Below are positions 24,599 to 33,161 of a DNA stretch of 64,000 nucleotides, one piece after another; positions within the stretch are counted from its first letter, which is position 1; every line of letters starts with the position of its first letter. A program made the position numbers and the translations under genes. The stretch spans positions 1,178,001-1,242,000 of the forward strand of contig NZ_CP046919.1 of the NCBI RefSeq assembly GCF_011387195.1, written 5' to 3'. The notes beneath the pieces are model-generated. The model was not told the origin of the DNA. It worked only from the letters and a program-made list of their open reading frames with translations, and did not search any database. Source of the stretch: Streptococcus ruminicola. GTDB lineage: Bacteria > Bacillota > Bacilli > Lactobacillales > Streptococcaceae.

Positions 24599-25246
24599 AT
24601 GGAAAAATTTAAAGCAATTATTTTTGATATGGATGGTGTCTTATTCGATACCGAGACGTTTTATTATCGCCGTCGCGAGAAGTTTTTGACTGACAAAGGG
24701 ATCGGTATAAAGCACTTACCACCTAGTTTCTTTATCGGCGGTAATATGAAACAAATCTGGCCAGACATTTTGCGTGATGATTTGGACAAATGGGACACTG
24801 ATCAGCTGCAAAAAGAGTATTCTATTTACAAAAAAACGCATCCGCTTCCTTACAAAGACTTGATTTTTGAAGATACTTTTAAAGTGGTCAAAGGACTTTT
24901 TGAAAAGGGGTACCGTTTAGGGCTAGCTTCTAGCTCAACTAAACATGATATTTTGAAAGCTCTTGAGGAAACTCAGTTGTTAGCATATTTTTCAGTGATT
25001 TTATCAGGTGAGGAATTTGAAAAGGGAAAACCACATCCCGCGATTTATCAAGAAGCACGAAAACAACTTGGCTTTAACAATGACGAAACGCTAGTTATTG
25101 AAGATAGTGAAAAAGGTATTCAGGCTGGTGTTTCTGCCGATTTAGAGGTTTGGGCGATTGAAGATCAGTTATTTGATATGAACCAAAGTAAGGCAAGTCG
25201 TCTGGTGAACAATCTAACACAAGTTATTGAAGAATTAAGCAAATAA
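24599..25246 (+). CDS. HAD-superfamily hydrolase, beta-phosphoglucomutase-like
   Basis: Probable small-molecule phosphatase or phosphoglucomutase-like enzyme of HAD subfamily IA. Motif I is DMDGVLFDTE, with D10 and D12; motif II is LASSSTKHDIL (S near 113-115); motif III is the Lys in EKGKPHPAIY; and motif IV is VIEDSEKGIQAG. The cap domain lies at about 20-85. The length of 215 residues is usual. The RBS-like AGAGGA lies immediately before the ATG, but a TATAAT is so close that the mRNA may be leaderless. The substrate is unknown. Confidence 0.85.
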   Translation: MEKFKAIIFDMDGVLFDTETFYYRRREKFLTDKGIGIKHLPPSFFIGGNMKQIWPDILRDDLDKWDTDQLQKEYSIYKKTHPLPYKDLIFEDTFKVVKGLFEKGYRLGLASSSTKHDILKALEETQLLAYFSVILSGEEFEKGKPHPAIYQEARKQLGFNNDETLVIEDSEKGIQAGVSADLEVWAIEDQLFDMNQSKASRLVNNLTQVIEELSK

Positions 25247-25285
25247 TGATGTCAAAGTAGGATTACTCCTACTTTTTTCATATAA

Positions 25286-25320
25286 TAGTTTGATATTTTA
25301 AATATTAAAAAGTCAAACTA
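25286..25320. promoter_or_regulatory. Widely spaced inverted repeat upstream of fabM
   Basis: TAGTTTGA (25286-25293) and TCAAACTA (25313-25320) are perfect inverted repeats with a 19-nt spacer. Each arm equals a FabT half-site. It could be a terminator stem for the HAD gene or a FabT-related site; no T run follows. Confidence 0.4.
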
Positions 25321-25345
25321 AATTGCTTAAAATGCCATTTTTCTC

Positions 25346-25375
25346 TTGATTTATCAATGAATAATGTGCTAAAAT
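25346..25375 (+). promoter_or_regulatory. Promoter of fabM
   Basis: TTGATT (25346-25351) and the extended -10 TGCTAAAAT (TAAAAT at 25370-25375), with an 18-bp spacer. Confidence 0.55.
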
Positions 25376-25386
25376 AGCTGGTGCTA

Positions 25387-25409
25387 AATAGTTAAATTAT
25401 CAAACTATT
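25387..25409. promoter_or_regulatory. FabT box upstream of fabM
   Basis: A 23-bp interrupted palindrome with arms AATAGTT and AACTATT, containing ATCAAACTATT. It lies just downstream of the predicted transcription start, a position suited to repression by FabT. Confidence 0.65.
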
Positions 25410-25436
25410 TTTATCACATCTGATGGAGGTAGGTAG

Positions 25437-26225
25437 ATGTCTTTCGATAATGTGATTTATGAAAAGGGAGAAGTCGCAACTTTGACCTTGAATCGCCCAG
25501 ATATTTCGAATGGTTTTAATATTCCAACTTGTCAAGAAATTCTTGAGGTTTTAGACTTAGTGAAAACAGATGATTCTGTGAAAATTTTGGTCATTCAAGC
25601 AGTTGGTAAAGTCTTTTCAATTGGTGGGGACTTGGCTGAGATGCAACGTGCGGTTGAATCTGATAACGTCGAATCACTAGTTGAAATTGCAAGTTTAGTT
25701 AATAAAATTTCCTTTGCCATGAAAAAATTACCAAAACCAGTGATTATGAGCGTAGATGGTGCGGTTGCTGGTGCAGCAGCAAATATGGCTGTTGCGGCGG
25801 ATTTTGTGGTCGCAAGTGAAAAAGCCAAATTTATTCAAGCCTTTGTTGGTGTTGGTCTTGCTCCTGATGCTGGAGGACTTTTCTTGATGAGTCGCGCTAT
25901 CGGAACAACACGTGCGGTTCAGTTAGCTATGACTGGTGAAGGGGTAAATGCAGAAAAAGCCTTTGAATATGGCATTGTTTATCGTCTTTGTGAATCTGAA
26001 AAACTAGAAAGAACGACAAATCAGTTAACGAAACGTCTGCTTCGCGGTTCAATTAATTCATACCGTGCCATCAAGGAAATGTCTTGGAAAGCCCAATATG
26101 AAGGCTGGGAAGACTATACAAAACTTGAATTGCAACTTCAAGAAGAATTAGCTTTTAAGGAAGATTTCAAAGAAGGTGTTCGTGCTTTTGCTGAAAAACG
26201 CCGTCCGAAATTTTCAGGAAAGTAA
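25437..26225 (+). CDS. fabM: trans-2,cis-3-decenoyl-ACP isomerase FabM
   Basis: Enoyl-CoA hydratase/isomerase-fold enzyme. In streptococci, which lack FabA, FabM converts trans-2- to cis-3-decenoyl-ACP and so creates the unsaturated branch of fatty acid synthesis. The crotonase oxyanion-hole segments are visible ([10 protein letters not shown] near residue 61 and [19 protein letters not shown] near 104). The length is 262 residues. A clear AGGTAG lies before the ATG. It is transcribed separately from the rest of the fab cluster, behind a FabT-type palindrome; position at the head of the cluster distinguishes it from catabolic enoyl-CoA hydratases. Confidence 0.9.
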   Translation: MSFDNVIYEKGEVATLTLNRPDISNGFNIPTCQEILEVLDLVKTDDSVKILVIQAVGKVFSIGGDLAEMQRAVESDNVESLVEIASLVNKISFAMKKLPKPVIMSVDGAVAGAAANMAVAADFVVASEKAKFIQAFVGVGLAPDAGGLFLMSRAIGTTRAVQLAMTGEGVNAEKAFEYGIVYRLCESEKLERTTNQLTKRLLRGSINSYRAIKEMSWKAQYEGWEDYTKLELQLQEELAFKEDFKEGVRAFAEKRRPKFSGK

Positions 26226-26232
26226 TGTAAAT

Positions 26233-26255
26233 AATAGTTTGATTTTCAAATTATT
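26233..26255. promoter_or_regulatory. FabT box 1 upstream of fabT
   Basis: A 23-bp near-palindrome containing AGTTTGA-TTT-TCAAATT, the same form as the sites before fabM and fabK. Confidence 0.65.
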
Positions 26256-26278
26256 TTTCCAGTTTGACCCGAAATACC

Positions 26279-26307
26279 TTGCAAAATATTTTGATGTTTG
26301 ATATACT
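26279..26307 (+). promoter_or_regulatory. Promoter of the fabT operon
   Basis: TTGCAA (26279-26284) and TATACT (26302-26307) with a 17-bp spacer. FabT box 2 overlaps the -10. Confidence 0.65.
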
Positions 26308-26321
26308 TTGATTGTCAAAGT
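26305..26321. promoter_or_regulatory. FabT box 2 at the fabT promoter
   Basis: ACTTTGA-TTG-TCAAAGT, a perfect palindrome overlapping the -10 and predicted start site, which fits autorepression. Confidence 0.75.
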
Positions 26322-26340
26322 TTATTTAGGAGGTGAAATC

Positions 26341-26775
26341 TTGGATTATAATAGAATTAATGAATATTTGGTTGATATTTTTAATCGTGTTCAGGTTATC
26401 GAAGAGACTAGTTTGCGAACAAGTCAATTCAACGATGTTTCATTAAAGGAAATGCATACCATTGAGATTATTGGTAAGAATTCTAATGTGACTCCAAGTG
26501 ATATTGCACGTGAGTTGATGTTGACCCTCGGTACAATAACCACTAGTTTAAATAAGCTTGAGGCAAAAGGTTATATTGAAAGACGACGTTCGAAATTGGA
26601 CCGTCGTGTGGTTCATTTAACTTTGACAAAAAAAGGAAGATTATTAGATAGGCTTCATCATAAATTCCACAAAAATATGGTTTCTCATATTGCGGAAGAC
26701 ATGAATGAAGAAGAACTAGAAGCTCTTTTGAGAGGGCTTAAAAATCTTCACAAGTTTCTTGAGGAGTTAATGTAA
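26341..26775 (+). CDS. fabT: MarR-family fatty acid synthesis repressor FabT
   Basis: Winged-helix repressor of the fab/acc cluster; in streptococci it binds DNA best with long-chain acyl-ACP. The 144 residues carry the MarR fold, with recognition helix region [39 protein letters not shown] (shown in part: [16 protein letters not shown]). The start is the TTG at 26341, preceded by a perfect AGGAGGTGA. It gives the usual DYNRINEYL amino terminus; the upstream TTG at 26308 lies at the predicted -10 and is rejected. fabH follows after 2 bp. Confidence 0.93.
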   Translation: MDYNRINEYLVDIFNRVQVIEETSLRTSQFNDVSLKEMHTIEIIGKNSNVTPSDIARELMLTLGTITTSLNKLEAKGYIERRRSKLDRRVVHLTLTKKGRLLDRLHHKFHKNMVSHIAEDMNEEELEALLRGLKNLHKFLEELM

Positions 26776-26777
26776 TA

Positions 26778-27752
26778 ATGGTATTTGCAAGAATTGCTCA
26801 GGCAGCAGCCTATGCCCCTGAACAAGTGATTACAAACGATGATTTGTCTGAAATCATGGACACCAGCGATGAATGGATTTCATCACGTACGGGAATTAGA
26901 AGACGACATATCACTCGAGATGAAACAACTAGTGATTTAGGGACGCAAGTTGCCAAGCAACTACTTTCAAAAGCTGGTTTATCAGCTGTGGATATTGATT
27001 TCATCATTGTTGCAACAATTACCCCTGATAGTCTGATGCCGTCAACAGCAACTCGTATTCAAGGAAATATCGGTGCTGTAAATGCTTTTGCCATGGATGT
27101 GACAGCAGCATGTAGTGGCTTTGTGTTTGCTCTTTCGACTGCGGATAAATTTATTCAATCGGGTATCTATAAGCGCGGTATCGTCATTGGTGCTGAAACA
27201 TTGTCAAAAACACTGGACTGGTCTGACCGAAGCACTTCAGTTTTATTTGGTGATGGTGCTGGTGGTGTTTTGCTTGAAGCAACAGAAACAAAACATTTCC
27301 TAGCAGAATCATTAAATACTGATGGAAGTCGTGGTCTTAGCTTGACATCAGCCAAAGTTGGCTTGTCTTCACCATTTTCTGAAAAAGAAGAGGATGATAA
27401 GTTCTTGAAAATGGATGGTAGGGCTATCTTTGATTTTGCAATCAGAGATGTGGCTAAGAGTATCAAGACTCTTATTGATGCTTCTGAAGTTTCAGCTGAA
27501 GATCTTGACTATTTGCTTTTGCATCAGGCTAATATTCGCATCTTGGATAAAATGGCACGAAAAATGTCTATTGACCGAGATAAGTTTTTGGCAAATATGA
27601 TGGAATATGGTAATACCAGTGCGGCGAGTATTCCAATTCTCTTATCAGAATCAGTGGATAAGGGACTTATCAAATTAGATGGTTCTCAGACAATTCTTCT
27701 ATCAGGATTTGGTGGAGGTTTGACATGGGGAAGTCTAATTGTTAAAATCTAG
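26778..27752 (+). CDS. fabH: 3-oxoacyl-ACP synthase III FabH
   Basis: Starts fatty acid synthesis by condensing acetyl-CoA (or a branched primer) with malonyl-ACP. The catalytic Cys is C112 in TAACSGF, His is in [10 protein letters not shown] near residue 250, and Asn is in [11 protein letters not shown] near 278. The length of 324 residues is standard. It sits 2 bp behind fabT, so repressor and initiating enzyme share a transcript. acpP follows after 60 bp. Confidence 0.95.
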   Translation: MVFARIAQAAAYAPEQVITNDDLSEIMDTSDEWISSRTGIRRRHITRDETTSDLGTQVAKQLLSKAGLSAVDIDFIIVATITPDSLMPSTATRIQGNIGAVNAFAMDVTAACSGFVFALSTADKFIQSGIYKRGIVIGAETLSKTLDWSDRSTSVLFGDGAGGVLLEATETKHFLAESLNTDGSRGLSLTSAKVGLSSPFSEKEEDDKFLKMDGRAIFDFAIRDVAKSIKTLIDASEVSAEDLDYLLLHQANIRILDKMARKMSIDRDKFLANMMEYGNTSAASIPILLSESVDKGLIKLDGSQTILLSGFGGGLTWGSLIVKI

Positions 27753-27812
27753 TTACAAACTTGTGCATTATAGCATGAGATATTATATATATTTATTAAG
27801 GAGAAATTAATC

Positions 27813-28037
27813 ATGGCAGTATTTGAAAAAGTACAAGAAATTATCGTTGAAGAACTTGGTAAAGAAGCAGAAGAAGTGAAATTGGAAACTACTTTCGATG
27901 AACTTGATGCTGACTCACTTGATGTTTTCCAAGTAATTTCTGAAATTGAAGATGCATTTGATATCCAAATCGAAACTGAAGAAGGTCTTAACACTGTAGG
28001 TGACTTGGTTGCTTACGTTGAAGAAAAAACAAAATAA
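27813..28037 (+). CDS. acpP: Acyl carrier protein
   Basis: Small acidic carrier of growing acyl chains. The phosphopantetheine attachment serine is S35 in DADSLDV. The length of 74 residues and the high Asp/Glu content are typical. AAGGAG lies before the ATG. It follows fabH; a stem-loop at 28047-28073 and a FabT box at 28152 separate it from fabK. A second acp gene elsewhere in the genome is usual in streptococci and cannot be judged here. Confidence 0.94.
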   Translation: MAVFEKVQEIIVEELGKEAEEVKLETTFDELDADSLDVFQVISEIEDAFDIQIETEEGLNTVGDLVAYVEEKTK

Positions 28038-28046
28038 TGACATGGC

Positions 28047-28073
28047 TGGAGTTGGGATTAAAAACTAACTCCA
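28047..28073 (+). terminator. Stem-loop after acpP (possible weak terminator)
   Basis: The 9-bp stem TGGAGTTGG/CTAACTCCA with an A-rich loop is not followed by a clear T run. It may stabilise the abundant acpP message or end part of transcription. Between it and fabK is about 130 bp with no gene. Confidence 0.5.
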
Positions 28074-28151
28074 CTATATATTTAGTAGAAAGGGCTGTGG
28101 GATAGGTTGCTAGTAAGCGAAAACTTATCTTACTCCCTCTCTTCTTATTAT

Positions 28152-28174
28152 GATAGTTTGACTATCAAATTATT
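28152..28174. promoter_or_regulatory. FabT box upstream of fabK
   Basis: A 23-bp near-palindrome with AGTTTGA and TCAAATT half-sites, 28 bp before the fabK start. Same form as the sites at 25387 and 26233. Confidence 0.7.
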
Positions 28175-28201
28175 GTTTGGTAAAGACTAAGAAGGTTTAA
28201 C

Positions 28202-29170
28202 ATGAAAACACGTATTACAGAATTATTAAATATCAAATATCCAATTTTTCAAGGAGGTATGGCTTGGGTTGCTGATGGTGACTTGGCTGGTGCCGTTTCA
28301 AACGCTGGTGGTTTAGGTATTATCGGTGGTGGTAATGCCCCTAAAGAAGTTGTTAAAGCAAATATTGATAAGGTTAAACAAATTACTGATAAACCTTTTG
28401 GTGTTAATATTATGCTTTTGTCACCATTTGTTGATGACATTGTTGATCTTGTGATTGAAGAAGGGGTCAAAGTTGTCACAACTGGTGCTGGTAATCCAGG
28501 TAAATACATGGAACGTTTTCACGAAGCAGGTATCACTGTCATTCCAGTTGTTCCTAGTGTTGCACTTGCAAAACGTATGGAAAAACTTGGTGCAGATGCG
28601 GTTATCGCTGAAGGTATGGAAGCTGGTGGTCATATTGGTAAATTGACAACAATGACACTTGTGCGTCAAGTTGTTGATGCGGTTAGTATTCCAGTTATTG
28701 GTGCTGGTGGTGTCGGTGATGGACGTGGTGCAGCAGCTGTCTTTATGCTTGGTGCTGAAGCCGTTCAAGTGGGAACTCGCTTTGCTGTTGCCAAAGAATC
28801 TAATGCTCACCAAAACTTCAAAGACAAAATTTTAAAAGCAAAAGATATTGATACGGTTATTTCTGCGTCTGTCGTTGGACATCCAGTACGTGCCGTTAAA
28901 AATAAATTGACAACATCATATGCTCACGCAGAGAAAGACTTCTTGGCAGGTCGTAAGACAAAAGAAGACATCGAAGTATTGGGAGCAGGTGCTTTGCGTA
29001 ATGCTGTTGTCGATGGTGATGTTGTGACTGGTTCAGTCATGGCAGGTCAAATCGCAGGTTTGATTCGTAAAGAAGAAACATGTGAAGAAATCTTAAAAGA
29101 TCTCTACTATGGAGCTCAAGAAGTTATCTTAGAAGAAGCTAAACGTTGGGCTGATATTGAGAAAGATTAA
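28202..29170 (+). CDS. fabK: Enoyl-ACP reductase II FabK
   Basis: FMN-dependent NAD(P)H enoyl-ACP reductase that completes each elongation cycle; it replaces triclosan-sensitive FabI in streptococci. The 2-nitropropane-dioxygenase-like TIM barrel is recognised from GGMAWVADGDLAGAVSNAGG (residues 18-37), EGMEAGGHIG near residue 139 and the phosphate-binding GAGGVGDGRG near 169. The length is 322 residues. It begins the long fabKDGF-accB-fabZ-accCDA run, behind a FabT box. Confidence 0.94.
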   Translation: MKTRITELLNIKYPIFQGGMAWVADGDLAGAVSNAGGLGIIGGGNAPKEVVKANIDKVKQITDKPFGVNIMLLSPFVDDIVDLVIEEGVKVVTTGAGNPGKYMERFHEAGITVIPVVPSVALAKRMEKLGADAVIAEGMEAGGHIGKLTTMTLVRQVVDAVSIPVIGAGGVGDGRGAAAVFMLGAEAVQVGTRFAVAKESNAHQNFKDKILKAKDIDTVISASVVGHPVRAVKNKLTTSYAHAEKDFLAGRKTKEDIEVLGAGALRNAVVDGDVVTGSVMAGQIAGLIRKEETCEEILKDLYYGAQEVILEEAKRWADIEKD

Positions 29171-29215
29171 AATTTCTATTTAAATAAAAAATCAAATTCC
29201 GTTTGGGAGGATTTA

Positions 29216-30136
29216 ATGACGAAAACTGCCTTTTTATTTGCTGGTCAAGGGGCTCAAAAACTTGGAATGGCAAGTGATTTATACGAAAAATATCCTATTG
29301 TAAGGGAGACTTTTGATCAAGCTAGTTCTATTCTTGGCTATAATCTTCGTGATTTAATTGATAAGGAAGAGGATAAATTAAATCAAACACGCTATACACA
29401 GCCAGCTATTTTGACAACTTCTGTTGCGATTTATCGTTTATTGCAAGAGAAGGGCTTTAAAGCAGATATGGTTGCAGGGCTTTCACTTGGTGAGTATTCA
29501 GCCTTGGTAGCTTCAGGAGCTTTAAACTTTGAAGATGCTGTTGCTTTGGTGGCAAAACGTGGAGAATTTATGGAAACTGCAGCTCCAGCTGGAACTGGGA
29601 AAATGGTTGCTGTCATGAATACAGAAGCGTCTCTTATTGAAGAGATTTGTCAAAAAGCTTCTATTAAAGGTGTAGTGACACCAGCTAACTATAACACACC
29701 AGCACAGATTGTGATTGGTGGTGAGACTGAAGCTGTGAATTATGCTGTGGAATTGCTTAAGCAAGCCGGTGTGAAACGCCTGATTCCGTTGAAAGTATCT
29801 GGGCCTTTCCACACAGCTTTGTTAGCACCAGCTAGCAAACGACTTTCAGAGGTTCTTGATAAAGTAACGTTTTCAGATTTTCAGGTTCCTTTGATTGGAA
29901 ATACTGAAGCTAAAGTCATGCAGTACGGCGATATCAAAGCTTTACTTGCTAGACAAGTGAAAGAACCAGTTCGTTTTTATGATTCTATCGAGACCATGCG
30001 TAAGCTTGGCATGACAGAAGTTATTGAAATTGGTCCAGGTAAAGTTTTGAGTGGCTTCCTTCGTAAAATTGATAGAAGTATTCCAACAGCAAGTGTTGAA
30101 GACGAAGCAAGCTTAAGTGTTTTGCTAGAAAAATAG
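29216..30136 (+). CDS. fabD: Malonyl-CoA:ACP transacylase FabD
   Basis: Moves malonyl from CoA to ACP, supplying the extender unit. The catalytic Ser is in GLSLGEYSAL near residue 90, and His in SGPFHTALL near 198; the GQGAQ motif is near residue 9. The length is 306 residues. The SD GGGAGG precedes the ATG. It sits between fabK and fabG. Confidence 0.95.
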   Translation: MTKTAFLFAGQGAQKLGMASDLYEKYPIVRETFDQASSILGYNLRDLIDKEEDKLNQTRYTQPAILTTSVAIYRLLQEKGFKADMVAGLSLGEYSALVASGALNFEDAVALVAKRGEFMETAAPAGTGKMVAVMNTEASLIEEICQKASIKGVVTPANYNTPAQIVIGGETEAVNYAVELLKQAGVKRLIPLKVSGPFHTALLAPASKRLSEVLDKVTFSDFQVPLIGNTEAKVMQYGDIKALLARQVKEPVRFYDSIETMRKLGMTEVIEIGPGKVLSGFLRKIDRSIPTASVEDEASLSVLLEK

Positions 30137-30145
30137 GAGATAGTC

Positions 30146-30877
30146 ATGGATATCAAAAATAAGAATGTTTTTGTAACTGGGTCAACCCGCGGAATTGGTT
30201 TAGCTATTGCCCACCGTTTTGCAAGCCTTGGGGCTAATGTAGTGCTTAACGGTCGTTCAGAAATTTCAGCAGAATTGCTTGATAGCTTTAAAGATTATCA
30301 AGTGAAAGTTGCTGCCATTTCTGGTGATGTGTCACAATTTGATGATGCTAAACGCATGGTTGATGAAGCAATCGCGAAACTTGGTTCTGTTGATATTTTG
30401 GTTAACAATGCTGGTATCACAAATGATAAATTGATGTTGAAAATGACTGAAGCTGATTTCGAATCAGTGCTTAAAGTGAATTTGACAGGTGCTTTCAACA
30501 TGACACAATCAGTCTTGAGACCGATGACGAGAGCGCGTCAGGGTGCTATTATTAATTTATCTAGCGTTGTTGGTTTGACAGGAAATGTAGGTCAAGCAAA
30601 CTATGCAGCTTCAAAAGCTGGTTTGATTGGTTTTACAAAATCAGTTGCGCGTGAAGTTGCCGCACGTGGTGTTCGAGTCAATGCTATTGCTCCTGGATTT
30701 ATCGAGTCAGATATGACAGATGCGATTCCTGAAAAAATGCAAGAAGCTATTTTGGCAGGTATTCCGATGAAACGTATCGGTAAAGCTGAAGAAGTGGCAA
30801 CAGTAGCAAGCTTCTTAGCTGAGCAAGAATACTTGACTGGACAAGTCATTGCAATTGATGGTGGTATGGCAATGTAA
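30146..30877 (+). CDS. fabG: 3-oxoacyl-ACP reductase FabG
   Basis: NADPH-dependent short-chain dehydrogenase that reduces 3-oxoacyl-ACP. The cofactor motif is TGSTRGIG (residues 10-17), the structural NNAGIT is near 85, and the catalytic Ser with YAASK lies near 137-155. The length is 243 residues. It lies 9 bp after fabD with AGGAG before the ATG. Confidence 0.95.
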   Translation: MDIKNKNVFVTGSTRGIGLAIAHRFASLGANVVLNGRSEISAELLDSFKDYQVKVAAISGDVSQFDDAKRMVDEAIAKLGSVDILVNNAGITNDKLMLKMTEADFESVLKVNLTGAFNMTQSVLRPMTRARQGAIINLSSVVGLTGNVGQANYAASKAGLIGFTKSVAREVAARGVRVNAIAPGFIESDMTDAIPEKMQEAILAGIPMKRIGKAEEVATVASFLAEQEYLTGQVIAIDGGMAM

Positions 30878-30943
30878 ACTATTGTTTGCTTTGCTGTAAT
30901 AGTTTAAAATTAGAAGTATAATTTCTCTTAAAAGGAGACAAAA

Positions 30944-32176
30944 ATGACATTAAATAGAGTTGTAGTAACAGGTTACGGTTTAACATCCCCTATCGGAAAT
31001 ACACCAGAAGAATTCTGGAACAATCTTCATGATGGTAAAATTGGTATCGGACCAATTACTAAATTTGATAATTCTGAAATCCCAGTTCATAATGCTGGGG
31101 AAATCCATGATTTTCCTTTTGATAAATATTTTGTTCGTAAAGATAAAAACCGCATGGATCAATATTCACTTTATGCGATTTATGCGACTTTAGAAGCTCT
31201 TGAAAATGCAAAACTTGATATGGATACAGTTGATCGTGACCGTACTGGTGTCATCGTATCATCTGGTATCGGTGGTTTGCAAGAAATGCAAGAACAAATC
31301 ATTCGTATGCACGAAAAAGGTATCAAACGTATTCAACCAATGTTCATCCCTAAAGCTTTGTCAAATATGGCTGCTGGTAACATTGCTCTTCGTATTGGTG
31401 CGCGTGGTGTATGTAAATCAATCACAACTGCTTGTGCCTCATCTAACGATGCTATCGGTGAAGCATTCCGTGAAATTAAATTCGGTTACCATGACGTGAT
31501 TTTAGCTGGTGGTGCTGAATCTACAATTAATGAAATTGGTATTGGTGGTTTCAATGCTTTGACTGCCCTTTCTACAACAGAAGACCCAGCTCGTTCTGCT
31601 ATTCCATTTGATAAAGATCGCAATGGTTTTGTTATGGGTGAAGGTGCTGGTGTGCTTGTTCTTGAAAGTCTTGAACACGCTCAAAAACGTGGTGCAACAA
31701 TTCTTGCTGAAGTTGTTGGTTATGGTAGCAACTGTGATGCTTACCACCAAACAACACCAACTCCTGATGGTTCAGGTGCTGCAAAAGCTATTGAATTGGC
31801 TATCAAAGAAGCTGGTATTTCACCAGAAGATGTTGACTATGTTAACGCACATGGTACATCAACTCAAGCTAATGAAAAAGGTGAAAGCAAAGCTATCGTC
31901 ACTGTCCTTGGTAAAGATGTTCCAGTATCTTCAACAAAATCATTCACAGGACACCTTCTTGGTGCTGCTGGTGCTGTTGAAGCTGTCGCAACTATCGAAG
32001 CTATTCGCCACAACTACATTCCAATGACTGCTGGTACTCGTGAATTGTCAGAAGATATCGAAGCAAATGTAGTTTACGGACAAGGTCAAGAAGCAGAATT
32101 AGAATATGCCATTTCAAATACATTCGGATTTGGCGGACACAATGCTGTTCTAGCATTTAAACGTTGGGAGGCTTAA
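30944..32176 (+). CDS. fabF: 3-oxoacyl-ACP synthase II FabF
   Basis: Elongating condensing enzyme. The catalytic Cys lies in TACASS near residue 164, and the two His are in AHGTSTQ (near 303) and TGHLLGAAGAVE (near 340). The length of 410 residues is standard. AAGGAG lies upstream. The 66-bp gap before it is A/T rich and contains no clean FabT palindrome. accB starts 2 bp after the stop. Confidence 0.95.
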   Translation: MTLNRVVVTGYGLTSPIGNTPEEFWNNLHDGKIGIGPITKFDNSEIPVHNAGEIHDFPFDKYFVRKDKNRMDQYSLYAIYATLEALENAKLDMDTVDRDRTGVIVSSGIGGLQEMQEQIIRMHEKGIKRIQPMFIPKALSNMAAGNIALRIGARGVCKSITTACASSNDAIGEAFREIKFGYHDVILAGGAESTINEIGIGGFNALTALSTTEDPARSAIPFDKDRNGFVMGEGAGVLVLESLEHAQKRGATILAEVVGYGSNCDAYHQTTPTPDGSGAAKAIELAIKEAGISPEDVDYVNAHGTSTQANEKGESKAIVTVLGKDVPVSSTKSFTGHLLGAAGAVEAVATIEAIRHNYIPMTAGTRELSEDIEANVVYGQGQEAELEYAISNTFGFGGHNAVLAFKRWEA

Positions 32177-32178
32177 GC

Positions 32179-32655
32179 GTGAATATTTCTGAAGTGAAAG
32201 ACTTGATGGCTCAATTTGACCAGTCAAGTCTACGTGAATTCTCATTTAAAACAGGTGAGTCTGAATTAACATTTAGTAAAAATGAATACACTGCGCCTGT
32301 AGCACCAGTTGCTGCAGCTGCCCCTGTTTCAGCTCCTGTTGAAGTGGCTGCGGCACAAGCACCACAAGCAGCAGCACCTGCTGAGGCTGAAGTAGCAGCT
32401 GATACTGATATTTTTGCTGAAGGTGAAGAAGTACCAAGCCCACTTGTTGGGGTAGCTTACCTTGCACCAGCTCCAGATAAACCAGCCTTTGTATCAGTTG
32501 GTGATGCTGTTAAAAAAGGTCAAACTTTGTTAATCATTGAAGCTATGAAGGTCATGAATGAAATTCCAGCTCCAAAAGATGGTATTGTGACAGAAGTGAT
32601 GGTAAATAACGAAGACGTTGTTGAATTTGGACAAGGATTGGTACGTATTAAATGA
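32179..32655 (+). CDS. accB: Acetyl-CoA carboxylase biotin carboxyl carrier protein AccB
   Basis: Carries biotin between the carboxylase and carboxyltransferase. The C-terminal biotinyl domain holds the EAMKVM motif with the biotinylated lysine at K124; it is linked to an N-terminal helix by an Ala/Pro-rich stretch (about residues 38-75). The length is 158 residues from the GTG at 32179, which has GGGAGG at good spacing; an upstream in-frame TTG at 32164 overlaps fabF and precedes that SD. The stop overlaps the fabZ start (ATGA). Confidence 0.93.
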   Translation: MNISEVKDLMAQFDQSSLREFSFKTGESELTFSKNEYTAPVAPVAAAAPVSAPVEVAAAQAPQAAAPAEAEVAADTDIFAEGEEVPSPLVGVAYLAPAPDKPAFVSVGDAVKKGQTLLIIEAMKVMNEIPAPKDGIVTEVMVNNEDVVEFGQGLVRIK

Positions 32656-33074
32656 TTGATATTAAACAAATTCGTGAAGCTCTACCACACCGTTACCCAA
32701 TGCTTTTGGTTGACCGTGTGCTTGAAGTGAGTGATGATGAAATTGTTGCTGTTAAAAATGTGACAATCAATGAACCATTTTTCAATGGTCACTTTCCAGA
32801 ATACCCTGTTATGCCAGGGGTTCTCATCATGGAAGCTCTTGCTCAAACAGCAGGTGTTCTAGAACTTTCAAAAGAAGAAAATAAAGGGAAATTGGTCTTT
32901 TATGCCGGAATGGATAAAGTACGTTTCAAAAAACAAGTTGTTCCAGGTGACCAATTGATTATGACAGCGAAATTTGTCAAACGCCGTGGTACGATTGCTG
33001 TGGTTGAGGCAAAAGCAGAAGTTGATGGGAAATTAGCAGCTTCTGGCACATTGACGTTTGCTATTGGTAGTTAA
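32652..33074 (+). CDS. fabZ: 3-hydroxyacyl-ACP dehydratase FabZ
   Basis: Hot-dog-fold dehydratase of the elongation cycle. The active-site His is H47 in [11 protein letters not shown], and Glu is E61 in LIMEALAQ. The length is 140 residues. It is embedded between accB (4-bp overlap) and accC, as in other streptococci. Its product is the substrate of both FabK and FabM. Confidence 0.95.
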   Translation: MIDIKQIREALPHRYPMLLVDRVLEVSDDEIVAVKNVTINEPFFNGHFPEYPVMPGVLIMEALAQTAGVLELSKEENKGKLVFYAGMDKVRFKKQVVPGDQLIMTAKFVKRRGTIAVVEAKAEVDGKLAASGTLTFAIGS

Positions 33075-33082
33075 GAAATAGT

Positions 33083-33097
33083 AGTTTAACGTAAACT
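33083..33097. promoter_or_regulatory. Palindrome between fabZ and accC
   Basis: AGTTTA-ACG-TAAACT, a perfect 15-bp palindrome with the spacing of FabT boxes but TTTA in place of TTGA in the half-site. It may be a weak FabT site; inference only. Confidence 0.35.
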
Positions 33098-33161
33098 GTG
33101 ACAAAAAAAGAATTTTGACTGGAATGCTAATACATTCCAAATAGGAGGAAAAAGCAGACGT

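Noticed and set aside
30878-30943. FabT site upstream of fabF
   Set aside because: TAGTTTAAAATTA is present but there is no matching second arm, so I do not call a site.
31608-32027. 139-codon frame in another plus-strand frame of fabF
   Set aside because: Leu/Val/Gln-rich out-of-frame reading of a strongly codon-biased gene; no SD.
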